Shown one piece after another: positions 10,478 to 22,500 of a DNA stretch of 64,000 nt. Every line of letters begins with the position of its first letter. The first letter of the stretch is position 1. The translations under genes were made by a program, and so were the position numbers. Below the pieces are notes generated by a model. The model worked only from the letters and a program-made list of their open reading frames with translations. It ran no database searches and was not told the DNA's origin. The stretch is from Roseivirga sp. UBA6061 (GTDB lineage Bacteria > Bacteroidota > Bacteroidia > Cytophagales > Cyclobacteriaceae). The stretch lies in the NCBI GenBank assembly GCA_002427745.1, contig DIYF01000143.1:75560-139559 (forward strand), written 5' to 3'.

Positions 10478-13400
10478 TCTTACCCAATTCCTTTTCCAAT
10501 TGGCTCTTTAAATCATCATAATCTGCTTCCTCCAAAGCAGCCTCATCCAAATCTTGTGTTTCCTCCTTGTCTTCCAGCATGTGCGATTGCAGCAATTTGA
10601 AAAGCCCTGATGTTAACTGATGGCTGGTGTTATCAGATAGCTCTTTGTTCAAAGTGGTGGCCAAGCCTTTTATCAGTTTGTCGAGTTCATCTTTTACCAC
10701 TTCCGATGCATCTACTGTAGGGAATACCAGTTCCAAGATGTACTCCACCAATGAGTCTATGGAAGGCAGCGAAACTACTTTGGCAGGGGAAATACGAACG
10801 CCAAGGTCCTGGCTCAATGTGCCTGAAATCTCCACTCCTTGCAGTGAAGTCATGCCTTGCCCGGTCAATCCTTTGGCAATATCAATGGTGTCTGCTTCCA
10901 GCGTGAGGACAGAGCCGGCCGTGGCTTTTATATGATCGATGAGTACCGTGTATCTGTTTTGAGACGACAGTGATTTAAGTCGTGTCAGCAAGGGAGGTTC
11001 TTCTAAAAGTGAATCAGCTTCCAAATCATCTTTCATAAACTGTGAAAACACCTTGATATCCGGAATTTCATTGGCGAGGAAGCGTTGCCAATCAATGTTT
11101 ACAATGGATACATTGGCCTCATCACCAGAAATCTGACTTTCCAATGCCCTGAAGGCCTGTTCTGTGTCGAGCGAAAGCATGCCCATCGCTTCAGATTCAT
11201 TTCTGACTGCATCGGTAGCCATTCCCATATTCCAAACACCCCAGTTGACCGAAACAGCAGTAAGCCCCTGCTGTCTTCTGAATGCTGCAAAACGATCCAT
11301 GAAAGCATTTGCCGCGGCATAGTTGGCCTGTCCCGGTGAGCCCAGCACTGAGCTGAATGACGAGTACAAAATGAAAAAGCTCAGTTCCCGGTCCCTGGTC
11401 AATTCGTGAAGATTTATGGTGCCTTCTACCTTAGCCTTGAAGGCATTCTGAATCTTTTCTTTGTTTTGGTTGACAAAAATGGCGTCATCCAGGACTCCTG
11501 CAGTATGTAAAACCCCACAGAGCGGATAGGATGGATCAAGCTTGACCAGGATCTCTGATAGCATTTGCCTGTTAGCCACATCACAAGATGCCACGATCAG
11601 TTTCACGCCCTTTGTTTCAATGGCCTTCAACCGTTCATTAATCTCGTCAGTGGGGGTCCTTCTGCTCAGCAATAGCAATTGTCCCACCTTTTTGGAGGCC
11701 AACCATTCGGCCGATTCCAGGCCCAAAGCCCCCAGCCCGCCTGTGATCAATACTGTGCCTTCGCGCAATTGATCAAATACCGGCTCAACCCTTTTTGAAT
11801 TTACCTGGCTCACCAGCCTTGGCACCTGCCATTGATCGCCAGAAAACCGATAGAAATGCTCATCTGATTCGTTGGCAAAAACATGGGTCAGTTGTCTTTG
11901 GTGCGGGGATTTTTCAAATGATTCCAGATCAATCATTCGAAGCATATTCTGAGGAAACTCATTGAGATAGACCCGTCCCAGTCCCCATAAAGGAGCAAAA
12001 GCCAGTGAATCCTCCTTGGGTGTTTCACTACATACACCTTCTGTAAACCAGTATAACGGAATATCAAATTCCATTAATTTCTGCAACTGATAAAGCCCCT
12101 CCAAAGTCGTATGTTCTATGGTTCCCGACAGGGTATCTGTTCCAGCGGCTGGCCAGAGACTGATGATACCCGAGATTTCATCAGGCTTATATGTGGACTT
12201 GATCGATTCTACATCCGAGATCTCTGTGAGCGTTGCCTTGGCTGTATTAAGCAGCTTCATTAATTCTTTATGAATTGCTGTAGACCTGGCAGTCTGTGAG
12301 TTTAACAGGAGCCATTTCCCTTTGAATTCAGGCTTGTTCAAGGACAGGCTTTTAGCCTCCCATTTCAACTTATAGACGAGATTGCTCTCCACATCAGCTG
12401 CTCCCTGGAGATACTCCGCCATTTTTTCCAGTGTAAAATCACCCCCCAGCAGGGTTTGAACCTGATGCTCATCCTTGTGCTGTATGGCCTGTATCAGTGG
12501 ATTCTCACCAACACGCAATGGGCTTTCAGTTCTTTTTATGCGGTAAGTTTCTCTCTGAAAGCGATAGTTGGGCAAGTTGATGCAAGGCTGCTCTCTCCCC
12601 TCATAAAAGTTTTGCCAGATTACATCACCACCATGACTATACCAGCCAGCCAGGTTTTTGAGTATCTCCTGCACATCATCTTTGTCTTTGGACAAACTGT
12701 GGTACCAAGTACTCTTGCTGTTTTCTTCCACACTCTGCATACCCAAATGGCTCAGCACCGGGGCGGGTCCCATTTCCACATAACGCGCCACTTCCAGTTC
12801 TTCAAGGCTTTGGATGCCTTTAGCAAATAGTACAGCTTCACGAATGTGATTTACCCAGTAGGCAGCTGTTTGCATCTCCTCCGCACCGAGTGCTCCAGTT
12901 GCATTGCTCACCAGGTCATATTCCGGAGCGTGGTAAGTCAGGTCAGAAGCTACTTTTTCAAATGGGTCCAGAATGGCATCCATCTGAGGGCTATGAAAAG
13001 CATGAGAGGTATTTAATGTCTTGACCTTATAACCGTCTGATTCCAGTGCTACTTTTATAGTTTCGATAGCTTCCGAATAACCCGAAAGCACTACCTGATC
13101 AGGGCTGTTTTCACCTGCCAGACTTACTTCTGTCTGATGGCCGTCCAGATACTCAGCCACTTTCGTCCTGCTGAGAGATACAGATATCATAGCGCCTCCT
13201 ACGGGCAAGCTGCCCATTAAACGACCTCTTGCTACTACCAGTCGAATGCCATCTTCCAGGCTGAAAATTCCCGCAACGGTGGCAGCCACGATCTCCCCCA
13301 GGCTGTGACCCATCAGATAATCAGGTTCAACGCCCCAGTGTTGCCATAGCTTAGTAAGGCTAAACTCAAGGGCAAAAAGGCCAGGCTGAGTGTATTGGGT

Positions 13401-16400
13401 CTGGTTCAGCTGATCTTCGTTACCGAACAATATCGCTTCAAAAGGTTCGTCCAGTTCAGCCGATATGATTGACAGGCACTGATCCATCCAATGACGGAAC
13501 ACAGGTTCATGTTCATACAATTGCTGCCCCATACCTACATATTGAGCACCCTGGCCGGTATATAGGAATGCCGTCTTACCTCCCTTTACATGAGCTGGAA
13601 TAGTAGCTGAAGAGAGCTGCTCAAGTAATGAGGCCTTGCTGTCTGTTACAAAGGCCATTCGATGCCTGAAAGTTGTACGGGTAGCAGCCAGGCTGTAGCA
13701 TAGGGACTGGAGCTCAGTTTCGTGTAAGCTTGTCAGCCTTTCCTTTAACATGGAGATCTGAGCAGCCAGGGCCTCACGACTCTCTGCCGACACCACTGCC
13801 AGTTCATAAGGCCTTGCAAGCCCGGCTTCACTGCTTACCCGGGCCGGCTCGGGGGCCTCTTCCAGCAATACATGTACATTGGTACCACTCAGACCAAAGT
13901 TGCTCACTCCTGCTATTCTGGGTTCTTCTTCCCGGCTCCAGGGCATAGACTCCCTCACCACCTCAACCGGAAAGCTCTCCCAGTCTATTTTGGGGTTGAG
14001 CTCTTCACTGTGAAGGCTTTTAGGCAATCGGTTATGACGGAAACTTGCCAGTATTTTCAAAATACCGGCCACTCCGGAAGCTGCTTCCAAATGACTTATG
14101 TTGCTTTTGATGGTGCCAATGTGCAGAGGCTGTTTTCGCTCTTCCTGACCAAAAACCTGCTGTAGACTTTCTACCTCAATTGGGTCGCCTAAATCTGTAC
14201 CGGTACCGTGGGCTTCGATGTAAGAAACTGAGCCAGCAGGTATACCTGCTTTTGACAGGGCTTCTCGCAATAGTTTTTCCTGGCTTTTACCATTGGGTAC
14301 GGTCAAGCCACTGCTGGCGCCATCGTGGTTCATGGCGGTAGCACGGATCACACCCAATATCTCATCACCCCGCTCTTCGGCAACACTCAAAGGCCGCAAG
14401 GCCAGCATTACACAGCCTTCTCCACGACCAAAACCATCGGCACTGGAGGAAAAGGCCTTACACTTGCCATCAGGCGAAAGGGCCCCTGTACGTGATAGTG
14501 CAATGTAATGGTCAGGATTTAGAATTAAGTTGACCCCACCAGCCAGTGCCATCTCACAGTCGCCATTTTGTAGACTTTGTACTGCCATGTGAACAGCTGA
14601 CAGTGAGGAAGAACAGGCAGTATCTACGGCAATACTCGGACCGTTCAGGCCTAAAAAGTAGGAAAGCCTGCCGGCTGAAAAGCTGATGGACTGACCTGTG
14701 GCATCATAACCTCCCAGGCTGGTTTTAGACATCTCACCTCCGTATCCGCTGGAGCCAATGCCAACAAATATCCCGGTTCGGCTCTCTTCCAGTGATGATT
14801 TGGCCGTACGCGACCCCTCCAGCGCATGCCAGCTACTCTCAAGCAGCATGCGATGCATGGGATCCATTTTGGTGGCCTCTTCAGGGCTGATCCTGAAAAA
14901 CTCGCGGTCAAAGCCCGCATAATTATCGACAAAGGAGCCGTAACGTGTATAGTACTTGCCAGGGCGATCGCGGTCTGCATCAAAATACCTGTCTGCCTGC
15001 CAGCGGTCAGATGGAATCTCAGACACTGTGCTAATCTCCGAATCCATCAGTTGCCATAGTGCTCCAAGATCTTCAACCCCTCCGGGCAGGCGAAGCCCGG
15101 TACCCACAATGGCTATTGGTTCACAGGCATATTGGCCGGCTGTTTGTACCGCTTCAGGCTGCTTTTCCTGTCTTTCAAAGACTTTGCTTAAAACCCATTC
15201 GGTTAAGTAGTGAATGGTAGGAACCGTAATGATCCGGCCAGGAGAGACACGAATTCCTAAATCTCGACTCAAGGTATTGGCCAGCTCTACACTTTGCAGA
15301 GAAGTCATTCCCATTTCAAATAAGCCGGAAGTCACGTCAACTTCTGACTTCTCTTTATTGATGATTTCGGCCACTAAGTCTTGTAGGTGGTTGGCCAGTT
15401 TTTGCCTTCTTCCTTTTTCAGAAAGCTGATAGAGTGATTCCAAAAATGCCCCATAAGTCGGAGCATTGTCAGCCTGCCTGATCAATGTGGAAATCAGACT
15501 TCTGAGGGTCGAATTTCCGTAGTAGTGACTGTTCACCGACCAGTCCATGTCGAGTATGGCAGCCTTAGCCAGTTTTGACTTGAGGATGCTTTCCAGTGCA
15601 TGAAAGGCAGCGCCAGAATTCAATACCTTCATGCCATGTTTTTTGGCTCTCTGGCTCACATCGTCATCAGCTACTCCACCATCCCAAAGTCCCCAATTGA
15701 CCGAGGTAGCGGCCAAACCCTGGCTTTGCCTGAAAGTGGCCAAGGCATCGAGAAAAGCATTGGCGCCTGCATAGTTGCCTAAACTGGGTGGGGTCAAAAT
15801 CGCTGAAACCGAAGAATACAGGATGAAGAAATCCAAATCCAGACCTTTGGTGCACTCATGAAGGTTTACAGCGCCTTTTACTTTTGCCTGGTACACCTTG
15901 TTGATATCTGCCTGACTCTGATTCACCAGCAGTCCGTCAGACAATACGGTGGCGGCATGCACCACGCCTTTCAATGGGAATTGCGGGTCAATTTGATCCA
16001 AGACCATTTTCAAATTCGCCAGATCGCTTACATCACATTGGTAAGTGGAAACCCTGCTTCCTCCTCTTTCAATCATGGAAATTTCCTCACTGGCCTGCTC
16101 AGAAAGTCCGCTTCTCCCTATCAGTATAAGCTGCCCCACTTTGAGTTTTGAGAGCCAATGGGCCGTCTTCAATCCTATGTACCCAAGTCCTCCGGTAATC
16201 AGAACAGAGGCGTTGGACAAGTCAGCTAATACCTCCGTACCCACAGATGTTGATTGATACCTCACGAACTTTTGAGTCAACAATCGATCCCCCTCGATTT
16301 TGAACAGGCGTTCGGGGCCATTTAATTGCAAAGCACTTGTCAAGGCAGCTCCAGGCATTTCACGATTAAAAGCAGGGACATCGATTAAACGCAAATCGGG

Positions 16401-19400
16401 TTCATGCCCCTCAATGATGGCTGCTTTGCCCCAACTCCAGACTGATTGCAAAGCCATGGCTGCTTCGCATGAAGGTTCAAATGCTCCTTGTGTTATCCAA
16501 AGCATTTTCAATCCTTCCATTTTTGAAAGGCGCTTCAGTTGAGTTAAGGCCTTAAAGGAAAGCTCCTCTGCCCTTTCTGCCGATACCGTTTCGTTGGTCA
16601 AAGTCCAACAGCTAATAAGCCCTGGAGCGTCTTTCTTTTTCAGAAGTTCTATCGTTGTGTCAAGGTTGTCTGTACAGATTAGCTGACCTCCAAGCTCATT
16701 GATAAACTCACCGACCGACTGCTTGAATTCATCAGTGATCGGACCAAAGCCATTTTCAAGCAGTACCCAATCCCCCATTGGCTCCTCTGAGAGCAGGGGC
16801 TCCAAAACATCGTCCCATTTTGTGACATACATTAACTCAGCAGCCTGTTTTGCCAGTTCGTCACGCTTGAGGTACCTGATTAAATTCTGCGGTGTAAAAT
16901 CACTCCCCAATAATGCATCGATGCTTTCCTGATCTTCTGCCTCAAGGGCTTGCCATAAGGGGTCATCGCTTTGAATCAACCCTTGTTCTTCCTCTTCCGG
17001 CCAATAGCGTTTACTCTGGAAGGCATAGGGAGGCAAGGGTAATTTTTGCTGTTCGCGGTCCTTGTAAAAAGCAGACCAATCCGGGTCATTTCCCGCTTCA
17101 TACCAGCCCGCAAGACTCTTGAGCAGGGTCGGTTCATCTGCTTCTTCCTTTTGCAAAGACGCGAGCCACCGGCCTTCAAAATCATCGCTGACACAGGCAC
17201 TACCCATGCCTAACAACACTGCCTGCGGCCCCATCTCAATCAACGATGTGACCCCTTCTCGCTGCAGAGTCTGCATACCGGTTGAAAATCGAACGGTCTG
17301 TCGAAGATGCTTCACCCAATAATCCGGATTACACATTTCGTTACCTGCCAGCTGACCGGTCAGGTTGCTGATCAAAGGGTATTTAGGCTCGTGATATGTC
17401 AGCTGCCGGGCAACCTTGTGAAAATCTTCGAGGATGACATCCATCATGGGGCTGTGGGAAGCCTGAGAGATGGGCAATACTTTTATCTTGATCTCTGCCC
17501 TGGTCAAATTGGCAATCACCCGCTCCATTGGCTCTAAAGCACCACTGATCACCGTTTGGAAGGGGCCATTCTCTGCGGCAATGTCTACATCAGCCTCCGT
17601 TTCAACATAGGGTTGAAGTGACTTCATATCGCATTCCACAGAAGCCATGCTACCAGCTTCTTTTACTGAGGCCATGAGCTTACCTCGCGCTGCTACCAGG
17701 GCAATGCCATCTTCCAGACTGAAGATACCGGCTATGGTCGCTGCTACAATCTCACCCAGGCTATGCCCTATGAGTACATCGGGTTGTACTCCCCAGTTTT
17801 CCCAGAGTTTGGTAAGGCTGTATTCGATGGCAAACAGACTCACCAACATGTGCTCAATGCCGTCTAATTTCTTTGCTCCTTCCGAACTTTCTTCAGCAAA
17901 AATGATCTGTTGATAATCTTCTCCAGTTTTTTCCCTGATCAGCTCAAAACACTCATTGAGTACCATTCTGAAAAATGGCTCGCTATCATAGAGCTCCTTG
18001 CCCATACCGGCATACTGTGAGCCACCTCCTGTATAAAGAAATGCGGTCTTTCCTCGCTTTGTCTGACCAGGAATTACGGAGCCGGACAGCTGCTCGAGCA
18101 GAACAGAATGGCTGTCTGCAACAAGGGCCAGGCGGTGCCTGAAATGTGTACGGGTAGTGGCCAGGCTATAGCACAAAGCCTGGAATGCTGCATCGTCAAG
18201 ATCAGATACATGTTCTCTTAAGGCTGCAACCTGGGCCAATAAGGCCTGGCGGCTTTCTGCTGATACCACTGCCAGTTGAGATGATCGTGGTGCCGCGGTT
18301 CCAGTGGTTAATTCGGCTTGCCCGGGTGCTTCTTCCAGCAGCACATGGACATTTGTACCACTCAGACCAAAATTGCTTACTCCAGCTATTCGGGGTGCTA
18401 TGCCTCTTGGCCAGGCGGTAGCTTCCTGTACCACCTCTACCGGGTAGCTCTCCCAATCTATCCTGGGATTCAGTACTTCGCTATGCAAACTTTTGGGGAG
18501 TCTATCATGCAGAAAACTCACCAACACCTTGGCAATTCCGGCCACCCCTGAGGCAGCCTCCAGGTGTCCGATATTACTCTTGATGGTACCTATCCGCAAT
18601 GGTGTTTCCCGCTCTGACCTTCCAAACACGCGCTGGATGCTTTCTACTTCTATGGGGTCGCCCAGGTTGGTACCAGTGCCATGACCTTCTATGTAAGAAA
18701 CTGAATCAGCTGAAAGGCCTGCCTTTGCAAGGGCTTCTTTCATCAGTTTCTCATGGCTTTTGCCATTGGGTACTGTGAGTCCGCTGCTCGCCCCATCATG
18801 GTTCATGGCTGTAGACCTGATTACACCCAAAATGTTATCGCCCCTTTCCTGTGCTGCACTCAAAGGGCGCAAGACCAGTACGACACAGCCTTCTCCTCTG
18901 CCAAAACCATCGGCATCGGACGAAAAAGCCTTGCATTTACCATCAGGTGACAGGGCTCCCATGCGTGATAGGGCAATATAATGGTCCGGGGTTAACATCA
19001 GGCTGACTCCTGCAGCCAGGGCCATATCACAATCTCCACTATGCAGGCTCTGTACCGCCATATGCAAGGCGGATAAGGAAGAGGAACAGGCTGTATCTAC
19101 GGAAATGCTCGGACCATTCAATCCCAAAAAATAGGATAGCCTACCGGCTGAAAAGCTTCTGGAAAGACCAGGCGTATCGTAGATATCATAAGTTGCGGGA
19201 CTGTAGCCACTGTGACCAATGCCCACAAAGATGCCCGTTCTGGTTTCTTCAAGTTCTGACTTGACTATACCTGAGTCTTCCAGCGCATGCCAGCCACACT
19301 CCAGCATCAACCGATGCATGGGGTCCATCCGAGACGCTTCTTCCGGGCTAATCCTGAAAAATTCGCGATCGAACTGATCATGACCTTTTATAAAGGAACC

Positions 19401-19590
19401 TTTGCGTGTATAAGTCTTACCGAGCGATTCACGATCAGAGTCAAAGTATGCATCCATTGACCAGCGGTCGGATGGAACTTCAGATTCTGTGCTGACTTCT
19501 GAATCCATCAGTTGCCACAGTCCTTCGAGGTCTTCGACTCCTCCCGGCAAACGCAGTCCTGTACCGATAATGGCGATTGGCTCTCCTGCA
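9120..19590 (-). repeat. Three near-identical KS-coding blocks (direct repeats)
   Basis: KS-coding stretches at about 9120-10400, 13860-15125 and 18350-19590 are strongly alike at DNA level: for example the segments around 9903, 14640 and 19112 differ in only a few bases over 26 nt. KS1 (about 22850-24075) is clearly divergent. The blocks reflect module duplication and are candidates for gene conversion or assembly collapse. Confidence 0.8.
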
Positions 19591-22500
19591 TGGTTACTTT
19601 CAACCCGGGTCTGATCAGATACCTCATCTGCACCAAACAGTTTGCTCAAAATCCATCCAGACAAGTCTGTGATGGTGGGGATGGTGATGATACGACCCGG
19701 GGATATTCTAAAGCCCAGATCCTGGCTTAGCGTATTAGCCAGCTCAACTCCCTGCAAAGAGGTCAGTCCCTGCTCTGCCAAACCCTGATGCGTTATAACA
19801 TCCGCAAGGTCTGTCATAAAGATGGCAGCTACTTTTTCCTGTATATGAGCCGTCAGCCGATCATGTTGCAGTCCTTCCGGAAGAAGTCTTAACCCTACCA
19901 CAAAAGGGCTTTCAGCTAAATCCGTTGAGTCATCCTGCTCGATATCTTCCAGCAGGGACAGCAGTGGATTCAAGGGGCTCGCCTGGTATAGTGTTCCGAG
20001 CTTTGACCAGTCGATATGTGCTACTGCCTGATCAATACCTCTTGAGATCTGATATGACAAGGCTTCAAATGCGGATTGGGCATCAAGAGCAATAAAGCCT
20101 TGCTGCCTGATAGTTTCCAGTTGACTTACGGCAAGCCCCTCTGACCACAGGCCCCAGTTGACGGTAGTCGCGGGCAGTCCCAGGCTCTTTCTGAAAGCAG
20201 AGAAAACATCCAGGAAAGTATTGGCGGCTACATAGCTATTCAGCCCACTTGTTCCTAAAACAGAAGATATGGAGCTGTACGAAACGAAGAACTGCAGATC
20301 GCAGTCTTTCGTCAGTTCATGGAGATTCCAGGTACCACGCACCTTTGCTTCACAAACCTCCAGTAAATCTTTTTCACTATGATTCTCGAGCAGATATGCC
20401 TCCTGCTGATCGTACTCTTTCGAGATACCGGCAGCATGAATCACCCCTGTCAAAGGATGTTCACTTTGTTGTACTGTTTCAATCACCTGCCTGAGATCAT
20501 CAATACGAGCCACATCACATTGAAGTAATAAGACTTTGGTCCCTTTTTGCTCAATAGCGGCTACCCGCTCCTGAACTGCTGCTTTGGCCGCTCTGCGTCC
20601 AAGGAGCACCAGTTGACTCACCTGCTTTTCAGCAAGCCATTCGGCTGTGATCATTCCCAGGGCACCCAAACCTCCGGTAATTAAAACACTACCTCCCTGA
20701 AAGTCTTCTTTGTTCAGGTATTGGGGAGAGATATTTGCTCTTACCAAACGCTGGACACTTACCTGACCGGTCTCTATTCTCAATGCTCTCTCGGCTTTGT
20801 CAGAGGCAACCAGTTCGAGTAAGGTCATACAAACCTCTTCCGGATTGAAAGCCTGAAGATCTATTAGTCTGAAATTGGCATGCCGGGATTCATTGATAAA
20901 CACTTTACCAAGTCCCCATAAAGAAGAAGCGACCAGGTTTGGTGCTGCATTTTCTTTGAAAACACCCTCCGAAAGCCAGATTAGTCTTGCATCATCAAGA
21001 ACCGGCTTCAGCGCCTGCAATTGCTTCAAGCCCCTGAGTGAGTTCCTTTCTGCCTGATCTGCCAGTGACCCTGTCACCGTATCCGGCCAAAAGCTGATCA
21101 CGTATTTTGGAGGTTCTTCTGACTCTTTAAGAAGACTGATAACTTCCTCTGTTTTATTTGTTTCAAGTACAGTACCTCCACAGGTTTCTATAAGCTCTTT
21201 GAATGAGGCTTTAAAAGCTGCCGAAACAGAATCCTCATTATTCCATAAAAAAACCCACCCCTTTGCAAGGGCTGCAGTCGAAATCTTTGTATTGATTTTT
21301 TTGTCATTCCATTCGACAGAATAAACAAGCTTTTGGAGTATCTGACTTTTATCAAAACTCTTAGCATAGGCGGCCAGGTTTTCGGAATTAACCTCACCAC
21401 CGATCAGAGTTTTGAGCTTTTCCGGATCACCCTCTTCAATCGCTTTCCAGAGAGGATGACTACTTATTGAGTTGGCTCGCTCCGGATTTGTCGGAATCCA
21501 GTACCTTTTTCTATGAAAAGCATAAGAGGGCAGATCCACTTTCTTTTGCTTCCTTCCTGCGTAGAAATTAGACCAATTGGGATTGTTTCCAGCTGTAAAC
21601 CAGTGACCAAGGCTCTCCAGCAGCGTAGTTTCATCATCTTCCTCTTTTTGAAGGGAAGGAAGCCATTGACCTTCGTAATCAGGGCTTAAACAAGCGCTTC
21701 CCATACCCAGCAATACTGAAGAAGGTCCTATTTCAATAAAGGAGGTAACACCTGCTTTTTCAAGTACCTTCATACCTGTGGAGAACCGCACAGGCTGTCG
21801 AAGGTGGTTGACCCAGTATTCAGGATTACACATTTCATCACCGACTAGCTCTCCGGTAAGGTTACTGATCAACTGATATCCGGGGTGATGGTAAGTCAGT
21901 TCACTTGTGATCTTACGAAACTCCCCGAGAATCTCGTCCATCATAGGACTATGAGAAGCTTGAGAAATAGGTAAGAGTTTTACCTTAATACCAGCTTCGG
22001 TAAGCTTCAGAGCAAGGCTGTTCATTGATGAGGCAGCACCACTGATCACCGTCTGCACAGGACCGTTCTCTGCCGCTATGCTCACAGCCGGTTCATCCTT
22101 CAAATAGGTTGATAAGGATTCAGCATCGCATTCGACAGAAGCCATACCTCCTTCCGCTTTTACTGAAGCCATCAACCGACCCCGCTCAGCCACCAAGCGA
22201 ATACCATCTTTGAGACTAAAAACTCCAGCCACCGTAGCAGCTACCAACTCTCCCAGACTATGGCCTATCAGGTAGTCAGGCTGAACACCCCAATGTTGCC
22301 AGAGCCTGGTCAGACTATATTCAATAACGAAAAGCCCGAGTAGCATATGCTCTATCTTGTTGAGCTTAAGGGCATTTACTGTGCCTTCTTCAGCAAAGAT
22401 GATTTCACTGTAATCTTCACCGGTTTGTTCCTTTACCAGACTCAGACACCGATCCATCGTCAGCCTGAAGTATGGCTCAGTGTGATAGAGTTTTTTGCCC

